Positions 21,480 to 30,151 of a stretch of 33,091 bases of DNA are shown here, one piece after another. The translations under genes and the position numbers were made by a program. This stretch comes from Geminicoccaceae bacterium (GTDB lineage: Bacteria > Pseudomonadota > Alphaproteobacteria > Geminicoccales > Geminicoccaceae), in contig RECO01000119.1 in NCBI GenBank assembly GCA_007694015.1, positions 1 through 33,091 on the forward strand, in the 5' to 3' direction. Within the stretch, counting starts at the first letter, position 1. The number at the start of each line of letters is the position of its first letter. The notes beneath the pieces are model-generated. The model ran no database searches, was not told the origin of the DNA, and saw only the letters and a program-made list of their open reading frames with translations.

Positions 21480-22183
21480 TGGAACTCTACCCCCTCCCCT
21501 TCGACACGGGCCTCGCCTGGCTGCTGTTCACCCTCGCCGCCTTCTGGCTCGGCACGCTCGCCTACACGCAGAGCGCCAAGCACCCGGTGCTCAACCCCAT
21601 GATCGTCGCGGGCCTGCTCGTGGTGCCGGCCTTGCTTTTGACCGACACGGCCTATGCCACCTATGCCGAAAGCGTCGAGATGCTGCGCTGGCTGACCGGC
21701 CCCGCCATCGTCGCCCTTGCCGTCCCGCTCTACCAAAGCCTGACCCAAGTCCGCCAAGCCTTCTTCCCGGCCTTGGTCGTCATCGTGCTTGGCGCCAGCG
21801 TGGCCATGGCCAGCGGGGCCGTGGCCATGCAGCTGCTCGGCGCCGATCTGGCCGTCATCCTGGCGATGACGCCCAAGTCGGTGACCACCCCCGTGGCCAT
21901 GGAGATTGCCGGCCGGCTCGGGGCCTTGGAGGCCGTCACCGCGCTCTTCGTGCTGACGGCCGGCGTGACGGGGGCGCTCACCGCCAATGCCGTCTGCCAC
22001 CTCTTCGGCATCCAGGACCACCGCGTCCACGGCCTCGTCCTCGGCGTCACCGCGCACGTCCTGGGCGTCGCCCGCGGCTATTCCATTTCGCCGGAGATGG
22101 GCACCTTCGCCGCCGTCGGCATGGGCATCACGGCCATCCTGGCAGCCCTGCTCCTGCCGCCGATCGCCGCCTTCGTGCTCTGA
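21476..22183 (+). CDS. LrgB/CidB family protein
   Basis: 235 aa; PKSVTTPVAMEIAGRLGG-like motif, ISPEMGTFAAVGMGITAI; ATGA overlap with lrgA-like gene. Confidence 0.92.
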   Translation: MMELYPLPFDTGLAWLLFTLAAFWLGTLAYTQSAKHPVLNPMIVAGLLVVPALLLTDTAYATYAESVEMLRWLTGPAIVALAVPLYQSLTQVRQAFFPALVVIVLGASVAMASGAVAMQLLGADLAVILAMTPKSVTTPVAMEIAGRLGALEAVTALFVLTAGVTGALTANAVCHLFGIQDHRVHGLVLGVTAHVLGVARGYSISPEMGTFAAVGMGITAILAALLLPPIAAFVL

Positions 22184-22237
22184 ACCACAAAGCACCCCCG
22201 CTTCATCGAGCCGGCGGTTCGTGGTAGAATTGCGGCA

Positions 22238-22256
22238 TGGGAACTGCGTGTTCCCA
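22238..22256 (+). promoter_or_regulatory. 5'-UTR hairpin upstream of hsp20
   Basis: TGGGAAC-TGCGT-GTTCCCA perfect 7-bp stem, ends 4 nt before GAGGT Shine-Dalgarno. Confidence 0.45.
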
Positions 22257-22266
22257 CATGGAGGTC

Positions 22267-22758
22267 ATGATGTCGGAAAAGACCGAATCCAAGGTGCCGG
22301 CGCCGACCTACGCCGACCCCTTCCAGGCGTTTCGCGCCGAGTTGGACAAGCTGGCCGAAGGCTTCTTCGGCTCGCGCTGGATGGGTCCGTTCCCGCCCTT
22401 CGCCAAGGCTGGCGACGGCGTGGCACTCGTCCTGCCGTCGATCGACGTCAAGGAAGACGACCAGCTCGTCGTGCTCACGGCAGAGCTGCCGGGCATGGAC
22501 GAGAAGGACGTCGAGCTCACCGTCCAGCACGGCATGCTGACGCTGAAAGGCGAGAAGAAGCATGAATACGAGGCAACCAAGGACCAGATGCACGTAATGG
22601 AGCGGCGCTATGGCAGCGTGCAGCGCGCCTGGCGGCTGCCGGACGGCGTCGACGCGACTTCCATCAGCGCGAGGTTCGACAAGGGCGTGTTGACGGTGAC
22701 GATGCCCAAAAAAGCCGAAGCCGCCCCCGTCAGCCAAAAGATCGCCATCACCCGCTGA
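22267..22758 (+). CDS. Hsp20/alpha-crystallin family small heat shock protein
   Basis: VLTAELPGMDEKDVELTVQHGMLTLKGEKKHE, RFDKGVLTVTMPK; upstream ORF start at 22237 judged less likely. Confidence 0.93.
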   Translation: MMSEKTESKVPAPTYADPFQAFRAELDKLAEGFFGSRWMGPFPPFAKAGDGVALVLPSIDVKEDDQLVVLTAELPGMDEKDVELTVQHGMLTLKGEKKHEYEATKDQMHVMERRYGSVQRAWRLPDGVDATSISARFDKGVLTVTMPKKAEAAPVSQKIAITR

Positions 22759-24307
22759 GCCGGCCCGCGGCGGGCGGCGCCGAGCCGCCCGCCGCTTGGG
22801 CCGACTTGCCTTCGATCACGGCGAGGCGCGGCGGCAAGACTGCGGGGCAGACCACCACCCGGTCGCGGCCACCACGCTTGGCCGCGTAAAGCGCTTCGTC
22901 GGCCCGCTGCAAGAGCTGTTGCGACGACGTCTCCGGCCCCCCGGACGCGACGCCGAAGCTGGCGCGCACCGGAACGACAACCCCCTCGAACGCCATCTCC
23001 ACGCCGTGCAGCGACCGCCTGAGGTCGTCCGCCACCGCTGCCGCTTGCGTCGCGTCACCGGTCAGCACGAGGGCGAATTCCTCACCCCCCATCCGCGCGA
23101 CGAGGCTACCCTTGGGGGCACGGGCGAGCAGCCGTTCGGCCACCGCCCGGAGCACCCGGTCGCCCGCATGGTGGCCAAAGCGGTCGTTGATCTGCTTGAA
23201 GTGGTCGAGGTCGATCAGGACGAGTGCGAAGGGGTGGCGCTGACGGTAGCGGCGGCGCGTCACCTCGATCAACCGGCGGCGATTGGCCAGCCCGGTCAGC
23301 GGGTCGTGGGTGGCCCGTCGATTGAGTTCGCGGATCATGCCACCGAGCTGGCCCACCAGGACCAAAACGACCAAGAGTAGCTTCACTTCCGCCTGCTGCT
23401 CCGGGCCCTGCAACAACGGTCCGAGGGCGACGGTGGCGGTGGCGACGATGGCGATGGCGGCCACCACGGCGCCGGGGGGCTGGGTCAGTCCAATCAACAG
23501 GACGGCCACCGCGGCCGCTGCCATCACCGTCATCAAGACACCCGGTGTGTCGACCAGCTCACCCCCAAACCAGGGCCAACTCACGGCGAGAAGACCGGCC
23601 GTGAGCAGCGCCAGGAAGCTGGGCGCCAAGAGCGGCCGGAGCGAGAGCTTGCGCGAAACCGGGTTGACGCCGCACCCGAGCCACCACGCCAAAGGGCGCG
23701 CCAACAACAAGGCCAGGAACGGGGCGAGTGTGAGCGCCGCCAGCGCGTCGCCGACGGCCCAAAACAAGACCAGCGGGAACACCTGGTCCGAGGCCAGCCG
23801 GCCACCGGCGACGAGTGCGCTGACCCCGAGGACCGCCGCGGCAACCGCCATGGTAGGTATCGCCACCAGCCACGCGAACGCCCCCCGGACGGCGCCCGGA
23901 CGCCACCACGCCCCGAGCCCGCGGGCAACGACCCACGTCCCCGCGAGATAGGGAACGACGTGCGCCATCGTGACCCCAACCCCGAGCCCCATGGCGAGAG
24001 GCCAAGGGGCATCACCGGCGCGAAGGGTCGGCAGAAAACTCGTGAACACGGCACCGAGCAGGGCACCCAGGAGGATGACGCCGATATTGCCGATGCTCAG
24101 CGTGAGGGCGAAGGCCAGCGTCAATGCGGCCGGCGGGTACCAGAGGCTGGCATAATGGTCGACACCGGCGATGGCCGCCGCCGACCACAAGAGGTACCAA
24201 AGCAGCGCGAAGGCCAAGGCCGCCGTGAGTTGTCTCTGCCAGGGCGCTGCCAACCCCTTGCGCACGTGATGCCCACCAAATCGGCTGGCCTCGTGCCGCT
24301 GTCGCAC
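22748..24307 (-). CDS. Diguanylate cyclase with MASE1-like membrane sensor domain
   Basis: 519 aa; multi-TM N-terminus; DPLTGLANRRRL, VLIDLDHFKQINDRFGHHAGDRVL, VARMGGEEF; I-site position reads PKGS (no RxxD). Confidence 0.92.
   Translation of the reverse strand: MRQRHEASRFGGHHVRKGLAAPWQRQLTAALAFALLWYLLWSAAAIAGVDHYASLWYPPAALTLAFALTLSIGNIGVILLGALLGAVFTSFLPTLRAGDAPWPLAMGLGVGVTMAHVVPYLAGTWVVARGLGAWWRPGAVRGAFAWLVAIPTMAVAAAVLGVSALVAGGRLASDQVFPLVLFWAVGDALAALTLAPFLALLLARPLAWWLGCGVNPVSRKLSLRPLLAPSFLALLTAGLLAVSWPWFGGELVDTPGVLMTVMAAAAVAVLLIGLTQPPGAVVAAIAIVATATVALGPLLQGPEQQAEVKLLLVVLVLVGQLGGMIRELNRRATHDPLTGLANRRRLIEVTRRRYRQRHPFALVLIDLDHFKQINDRFGHHAGDRVLRAVAERLLARAPKGSLVARMGGEEFALVLTGDATQAAAVADDLRRSLHGVEMAFEGVVVPVRASFGVASGGPETSSQQLLQRADEALYAAKRGGRDRVVVCPAVLPPRLAVIEGKSAQAAGGSAPPAAGRLSG
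22767..22795. terminator. hsp20 terminator-like hairpin lying inside the 3' coding end of the convergent GGDEF gene
   Basis: GCGGCGGGCGG-CGCCGAG-CCGCCCGCCGC, 11-bp perfect stem, outer GGCCC/GGGCC extension. Confidence 0.55.
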
Positions 24308-24711
24308 CGTTCGCGAGGACGACGGCCCGGGCCATTACACATCAATGAGAAAATGTCTTTTTCGATTTCTCACCTCTTGTCGACCTCTTTTTGAGTATCG
24401 CCCTGCTCATTCCAGCCTCGATGCGCCACTCGCCCGCAGCAGATGCCAGGAATTTCATCAGCGTTGGGGTAGATTGCGCGTCGGCAGCGCGCTCGGGGCA
24501 GGCGTTCACCCCCGAATTGCCGAACGCACCCAAAATTGCCATTGCGCATTATATATCAAGGTTTTGCACGACGTTTGCAGGGCAGCAAAAAGGACTTTGG
24601 TCGCATCCCCTGGTGCCCTGCGGTACCGGGTCCGGCCGCGAGCGATCGGTGGGTCGTCACGGCCCCCTGCCGCCACCAAATAAGGTCGGGACAGGAATCG
24701 GGGGGATTGGG

Positions 24712-25392
24712 GTGCTGTTCGTTCTCGGCGGTTTGGCGGTGCTGGCGCTGGTCTTCGGCCCCTCGCTCTACGCCCAGGCCGTTCTCCGCTGGTATCGCGA
24801 CGAGCGCCCCGATTTTCCGGGCACCGGCGGCGAGTTGGCGCGCCACCTGCTGGACCAAGCGGGCCTGCACCATGTGCCGGTCGAGGTGACCGATAAGGGC
24901 GACCACTACGACCCGGAAGCCAAGGCCGTGCGCCTCACCCCGATCCACCATCGCGGCCGGTCGCTGGTGGCGGTGGTGGTGGCGGCCCACGAGGTCGGCC
25001 ACGCCCTGCAGGACAAGGACGGCTACGCGCCGCTCGCCTTGCGGGTGCGCCTTGCGCGCATGGCCGTGGGCGTCGAGATGGTCGGCTCCGCCCTGGTCTA
25101 TGCCGCCTTTGCCCTCGCCGCCATCGCGCGGGCCCCAAGCCTGGCGGCCGCCGCCGTCGGCATCGGCGCCACCAGCCGCTTCGCCATGGTCGCGGTCCAC
25201 GCCATCACCTTGCCGGTCGAGTGGAACGCCAGCTTCGCCCGCGCCCTGCCGCTGCTCGATGCCGGCAACTACGTGGCGAAAGAGGACCTCGGCCCCGCCA
25301 AGCGTATCCTTCGGGCCTGCGCGCTCACTTACGTCGCCGGCTCCCTCGTCTCGCTCTTGAACCTCTGGCGGTGGCTGCGCTTCATGCGCTGA
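24712..25392 (+). CDS. Zinc metallopeptidase, YugP family
   Basis: VVAAHEVGHALQDKDGYAPLALR (HExxH), multi-TM; GTG 24712 proposed, upstream part of track ORF (24391-24711) not protein-like. Confidence 0.88.
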   Translation: MLFVLGGLAVLALVFGPSLYAQAVLRWYRDERPDFPGTGGELARHLLDQAGLHHVPVEVTDKGDHYDPEAKAVRLTPIHHRGRSLVAVVVAAHEVGHALQDKDGYAPLALRVRLARMAVGVEMVGSALVYAAFALAAIARAPSLAAAAVGIGATSRFAMVAVHAITLPVEWNASFARALPLLDAGNYVAKEDLGPAKRILRACALTYVAGSLVSLLNLWRWLRFMR

Positions 25393-25418
25393 GCCGTTTT
25401 TGCGGAGTGCGCAGCACC

Positions 25419-27485
25419 ATGGACGAAGCCCCCTTGCCGCCGCCGGTGGCCCCCAGGCGCCCGAGCTCGCGGACCTTCCACGGCAACACCCTGGCCGACC
25501 CTTATGCCTGGCTGCGCGATCCGGGCTATCCCGAGGTCACCGACGCGGACGTCCTGGCCTATCTGCACGCCGAAAACGCCTATGCCGATGCGGTGCTCGC
25601 CGCCGACCGGCCGCTGATCGAGCGGCTGTTCGAGGAGTTGAAGGGGCGCCTGAAGGACGACGATGCCGGCGTGCCGACGCCGCATGGGCCTTGGCTCTAC
25701 GGCTGGCGCTTTCGGCCGGGGGCGCAGTACCGCGAATGGTACCGCCGGCCGAAGCTGGGCGGCGAGGAGGTGGTCTTTCTGGACGAGCCGGCCCTGGCCC
25801 AGGACAAGAGCTATTTCAACCTCCGCACCTACAGCCCCTGCCCGGATCACCGGCTGATCGCCTACGCCACCGACTGCGACGGCAGCGAGCGCTACGTCAT
25901 CGAGCTGGTCGACCCGGCGACCGGCGAGCGCTTGGCGGACCGCCTGGTCAACACCTCCGGCACCCCGGTCTGGGGCGACACCGCGACCCTGTTCTACGCT
26001 GAGCTGAACGAACAGCTCCGCCCCTATCGCGTCCGCCGCCACCGGCTCGGCACCGCACAGGACGATGACGTCACCGTCTTCGAGGAGGCGGACCCGGGCT
26101 TCTTCGTCGGCCTCGGCCGCAGCCTCAGCGGCGCCTTCGTCATGATCCAGGCGGGCGACCACGTCACCTCGGAAGTCCACCTGATCCCGACCCACGCGCC
26201 CGAGACCGCACCGCGCCTGGTCGCGGCCAGGCGCGCCGGCCACGAATATGCGGTCACCCACCAAGGCCAGCGCCTCCTCATCGTCACCAACGACCGTCAC
26301 CGCAATTTCCGCCTGGTCGAAGCCCCGGTCGAAACGCCCGGCGAGACGCATTGGCGGGAGCTGAAGCCCGGTGCCGACGACGTCTACCTGGTCGGCGTCG
26401 CCGCCTTCGAAGACTTCCTGGTCGTGGTCAGCCGCGAGCGCGGGCTCGCCCAGGTGCGGATCGAACGGCCGGACGGCACGCTCTTGACGGTCCCCTGGCC
26501 GGAGCCGGCCTATGCCGCGGGCCTCGGCGCCAATGCCGACTACCGAACCGACCGCCTGCGGCTGCGCTATTCCTCGATGGTGACCCCCGCCTCGGTGATC
26601 GACTTCCACCTGGACGACCAGCGGCTCGAGGTCTTGAAGGTCCAGGAAATCCCCTCCGGCTACGACAAGACCCGCTACCGCAGCGAACGGCTGGAAGCGA
26701 CCGCCCCCGACGGCGCCAAGGTGCCGATCTCCCTCGTCTACCCTGACGACTTCCCCAAGGACGGCTCCGGCCCCGTCCTGCTCTACGGCTACGGCGCCTA
26801 CGGCATGGGCCTCGACCCCGGCTTCGGCACCGCCCGCCTGTCCCTGCTCGACCGCGGCTTCGCCTACGCCATCGCCCATGTCCGCGGCGGCGACGAACTC
26901 GGCCGCGGCTGGTACGAGGCCGGCAAGCTCGAGCACAAGACCAACAGCTTCACCGACTTCATCGCCGCCGCCGAACACCTGATCGAGCGGGGGCTCACCC
27001 GGCCGGGGCGCATCGCCATCGAGGGCGGCAGCGCCGGAGGCATGTTGGTGGGTGCCGTCTTGAACCTCCGGCCCGAGCTTTGGGGCTGTGCGTTGGCGCT
27101 CGTGCCCTTCGTCGACGTCCTCAATACCATGCTCGACGAAACCCTGCCCCTGACACCGATCGAATGGCCGGAATGGGGCAACCCGATCACCGACCCCGAC
27201 GCCTTTGCCCGGCTGCAGGGCTATTGTCCCTACGAGAACGTCAGGGCCAAGGCCTATCCGCCGATCCTGGCGCGCGCAGGATTGAGCGATCCGCGCGTCA
27301 CCTATTGGGAGCCGGCCAAGTGGGTCGCGAAGCTGCGCGCCACCAAGACCGACGACCATCTCCTCTTGTTGCGCACCAACATGGACGCCGGCCATTTCGG
27401 CGCGTCCGGGCGCTACGACGAGTTGGCAGAACGGGCCGAAGACTACGCCTTCGTCCTGCGTTGCCTGGGCCACGCCCGCGCCTGA
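25419..27485 (+). CDS. ptrB: Oligopeptidase B (S9A prolyl oligopeptidase family)
   Basis: 688 aa; DPYAWLRD, IEGGSAGGMLVGAVLNLRPELW, VPFVDVLNTMLDETLPLTPIEWPEWGNP. Confidence 0.95.
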   Translation: MDEAPLPPPVAPRRPSSRTFHGNTLADPYAWLRDPGYPEVTDADVLAYLHAENAYADAVLAADRPLIERLFEELKGRLKDDDAGVPTPHGPWLYGWRFRPGAQYREWYRRPKLGGEEVVFLDEPALAQDKSYFNLRTYSPCPDHRLIAYATDCDGSERYVIELVDPATGERLADRLVNTSGTPVWGDTATLFYAELNEQLRPYRVRRHRLGTAQDDDVTVFEEADPGFFVGLGRSLSGAFVMIQAGDHVTSEVHLIPTHAPETAPRLVAARRAGHEYAVTHQGQRLLIVTNDRHRNFRLVEAPVETPGETHWRELKPGADDVYLVGVAAFEDFLVVVSRERGLAQVRIERPDGTLLTVPWPEPAYAAGLGANADYRTDRLRLRYSSMVTPASVIDFHLDDQRLEVLKVQEIPSGYDKTRYRSERLEATAPDGAKVPISLVYPDDFPKDGSGPVLLYGYGAYGMGLDPGFGTARLSLLDRGFAYAIAHVRGGDELGRGWYEAGKLEHKTNSFTDFIAAAEHLIERGLTRPGRIAIEGGSAGGMLVGAVLNLRPELWGCALALVPFVDVLNTMLDETLPLTPIEWPEWGNPITDPDAFARLQGYCPYENVRAKAYPPILARAGLSDPRVTYWEPAKWVAKLRATKTDDHLLLLRTNMDAGHFGASGRYDELAERAEDYAFVLRCLGHARA

Positions 27486-27516
27486 CGCCCGGCTCAACCG
27501 ACGCGCAAGCTTTCCA

Positions 27517-27545
27517 GTGACAGAACCATGAGGCTGGTGTATATT
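27517..27545 (+). promoter_or_regulatory. Putative sigma-70-type promoter
   Basis: GTGACA-N17-TATATT. Confidence 0.5.
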
Positions 27546-27559
27546 GTTGCGCCGTTCGG

Positions 27560-27582
27560 GCCGCCATGCTGGCGGCTTTTTT
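27560..27582 (+). terminator. Rho-independent terminator/attenuator
   Basis: GCCGCC-ATGCT-GGCGGC followed by TTTTTT. Confidence 0.75.
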
Positions 27583-27607
27583 ACGGATTTGATCGAGGAC
27601 TCCGCGC

Positions 27608-28480
27608 ATGGCCGCGCCCTGTCTCGTCGATGCCATCCCCATCGCGGCGGCGCGATTGGATAGCGCGACCACCGTCATCGAAACCAACGCCCTTTGGCGC
27701 GCCTGGGGCATGGCGCACTGCGTACCCTGTCCGGCGATGGGCGTGCGGCTGGACGAAGCCTGGCGGCACCTGCCAGCACCGGTGCGCCAGGCGTGGCAGA
27801 ACGTGTGCCGCACCGGCCATGACCGGGCACAAGCCGACTACGGTCTCGACACCACCGACGGCTCTCGGCGCTGGTATCGGCTGGAGATCTGCCACCTCGC
27901 CGGGGGCGGTTTCGTCGTGCTCCACAGCGACGTCACCGCACACCGCAACGCCGTGGCCGCCGCCGAGCGCGAAGCGCTGGTCGATCCGCTGACCGGGCTT
28001 TGGAACCGCCGGGCGATCGATCGCCTCCTGGCCGAGCGCGTGCCGGCGGCGACCGCGGCGCAACCGACATTGCTGGCCTTGATCGACGTCGACGATTTCA
28101 AGCTGGTCAACGACCGCTTCGGCCACGTCATGGGCGACCGGGTCTTGTGTGAACTCGCCGACCGCCTAGTGGCGGCGGTGCGCAAGGGCGACGAGGTCGG
28201 CCGGATCGGCGGCGACGAGTTCGTCGTGCTGGTCAACGGCGTTGCCTCGCTGGGCCAGGCGCGAGAACTTTCCGAACGTCTGCGTCGGGCGATCGAACGG
28301 CCGATCGACCTCGACGGCGTGGCGCTCGACGTCAAGGCCAGCATGGGCACGACGCTGTTGGACGGCAGCCAGCCCGACGCGGTGACGGCCCTCGCCATCG
28401 CCGACCGGCGGATGTACCGCGACAAGGGCCTGCAGTGCGTGCCCTCACCCTCACTCCCGCGGCTTGCGGTCGCCGGGTAG
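27608..28480 (+). CDS. GGDEF-domain diguanylate cyclase
   Basis: 290 aa; PAS-like N-terminus; [51 protein letters not shown] (RxxD I-site plus GGDEF). Confidence 0.93.
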   Translation: MAAPCLVDAIPIAAARLDSATTVIETNALWRAWGMAHCVPCPAMGVRLDEAWRHLPAPVRQAWQNVCRTGHDRAQADYGLDTTDGSRRWYRLEICHLAGGGFVVLHSDVTAHRNAVAAAEREALVDPLTGLWNRRAIDRLLAERVPAATAAQPTLLALIDVDDFKLVNDRFGHVMGDRVLCELADRLVAAVRKGDEVGRIGGDEFVVLVNGVASLGQARELSERLRRAIERPIDLDGVALDVKASMGTTLLDGSQPDAVTALAIADRRMYRDKGLQCVPSPSLPRLAVAG

Positions 28481-29362
28481 CAACTCGGTCCCCACCCCTT
28501 CCTCGGTGAAGACCTCCAACAAGATCGCGTGCGGCACCCGGCCGTCGACGATGTAGGCGGCGCGCACCCCTTCCTCCAACGCAGCGAGGCAGGTCTCGAC
28601 CTTGGGGATCATGCCGCCGTGGATGGTGCCGTCCTGGATCATCATCCGGGCCTTGCCGAGGGTGAGGGTCTTGATCAACTCGCCCGTACCGTCGAGCACG
28701 CCCGCAACGTCGGTCAGCATGAAGAGCTTGCGCGCCTGCACTGCCGCCGCGATGGCCCCAGCCGCCGTGTCGGCGTTGATGTTGTAGGTGTGGCCGTCCT
28801 CGCCGAAGCCGACCGGGGCGATCACCGGGATGGCGTCGGTGGTCACCAGATGGTCGAGGATGGCGGTGTCGACGTGGTCGGGCTCGCCGACGAAACCGAG
28901 GTCCAGGATCTGTTCGATCGAGCTGCCGGGATCGCGCTTGGTGCGGTGCAGCTTGCGCGCGCGCAACAGCTTGCCGTCCTTGCCCGAGAGGCCGACGGCG
29001 CGGCCGCCGGCCTCGTGGATGGCGGCGACGATCTCCTTGTTGATCTTGCCGGCGAGCACCATCTCGACCACCTCGACGGTGGCGGCGTCGGTCACGCGCA
29101 GGCCATCGACGAAGCTGCTTTGGATGGCGAGCTTGTCGAGCAGCGCCTTGATCTGCGGCCCGCCGCCATGCACCACGATGGGGTTCATGCCGACCTGCTT
29201 CAACAGCACGACGTCGCGGGCGAAGTCGCGCGTCAGTTCGGCCGAGCCCATGGCATGGCCGCCGAACTTGACGACGAAGGTTTCGCCCTTGAAGCGGCGC
29301 ATATAGGGCAGCGCCTCGATCAGCGTGGCGGCGATCCGGTGGTGGCTCTCGTCGATGCTCAT
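28451..29362 (-). CDS. argB: Acetylglutamate kinase
   Basis: 303 aa; [41 protein letters not shown]. Confidence 0.98.
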   Translation of the reverse strand: MSIDESHHRIAATLIEALPYMRRFKGETFVVKFGGHAMGSAELTRDFARDVVLLKQVGMNPIVVHGGGPQIKALLDKLAIQSSFVDGLRVTDAATVEVVEMVLAGKINKEIVAAIHEAGGRAVGLSGKDGKLLRARKLHRTKRDPGSSIEQILDLGFVGEPDHVDTAILDHLVTTDAIPVIAPVGFGEDGHTYNINADTAAGAIAAAVQARKLFMLTDVAGVLDGTGELIKTLTLGKARMMIQDGTIHGGMIPKVETCLAALEEGVRAAYIVDGRVPHAILLEVFTEEGVGTELLPGDRKPRE

Positions 29363-30033
29363 CCCTTGGGTCCTTCGTCCGCCCGCTCGGTCAACATGGC
29401 CAGTCGCGCCCGCAAATGGTCGATGCCCGCCCCCTTGGCGCTGGAGGTGGCAGCAGGCGTGGGCAACGCCGCTGCCGTGCGCCGCAACTCGGCTTCGCTC
29501 GTCGCCAGCAGCTTTGCCAGCGCCGGTGGTTTGATCAAGTCCGCTTTGGTGAACACCACGAGAAACGGCACGGCCGCCTTGCCCAAGAGCTGCATCACCT
29601 CGCGGTCGCTCTCCTTCAGCCCGTGGCGCGCGTCGACCAGGACACAGGCGAGGCGCAAGGTGGGACGGCCCGCCAGATAGGCCTTGATCAGTTCGACCCA
29701 GGCATCGACCTTGGCCTTGGGCGCCTTGGCGAAGCCGTAGCCGGGCAGATCGACGAGGATCAGTTCGCCCGCGAGATCGAAGAAGTTCACCTCCTGGGTG
29801 CGGCCCGGCGTGTTCGAGGTGCGCGCCAGGGTCTTGCGGCCGGTGAGGGCGTTGATCAGCGACGACTTGCCGACATTGGAGCGCCCGGCGAAGGCGACCT
29901 CAGGCAGGGCGAAGGGCGGCAACTGGTCCACCGCCACCACGCCGCGCAAAAAGGTGCAGGGCTGGGCGAAGAGCCAGCGGCCGCGCTCAAGCCGCTCGGG
30001 TGTGTCGAAGGCGTCGACCGCGGGCTCGCTCAT
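29359..30033 (-). CDS. engB: Ribosome biogenesis GTP-binding protein YihA/YsxC/EngB
   Basis: 224 aa; [28 protein letters not shown] motifs. Confidence 0.97.
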   Translation of the reverse strand: MSEPAVDAFDTPERLERGRWLFAQPCTFLRGVVAVDQLPPFALPEVAFAGRSNVGKSSLINALTGRKTLARTSNTPGRTQEVNFFDLAGELILVDLPGYGFAKAPKAKVDAWVELIKAYLAGRPTLRLACVLVDARHGLKESDREVMQLLGKAAVPFLVVFTKADLIKPPALAKLLATSEAELRRTAAALPTPAATSSAKGAGIDHLRARLAMLTERADEGPKG

Positions 30034-30060
30034 CGCCTAGGGCATGCTCCAACGTGCCTG

Positions 30061-30126
30061 TCCCGCACCCCCGCGCGGCCACCCACGAGCGGACGATGCC
30101 ATGGGTGGCCGGGCGGGGTTGCGGGA
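30061..30126. repeat. Long imperfect inverted repeat between yidC and engB
   Basis: Arms 30061-30085 and 30102-30126, 23/25 complementary, 16-nt loop. Confidence 0.85.
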
Positions 30127-30151
30127 TGGTCCAAGGTCAGCCTGGTGCCGG

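Noticed and set aside
21138-22183. lrgAB-like pair as a novel lysis or toxin module
   Set aside because: Ordinary CidA/LrgA-CidB/LrgB family pair with a normal 4-nt overlap.
24391-24711. N-terminal extension of the YugP-like ORF
   Set aside because: Not protein-like and lies in an AT-rich intergenic stretch; family start fits the GTG at 24712.
25329-27497. 722-aa minus-strand ORF antisense to ptrB
   Set aside because: Shadow frame; oligopeptidase B motifs are clear on the plus strand.
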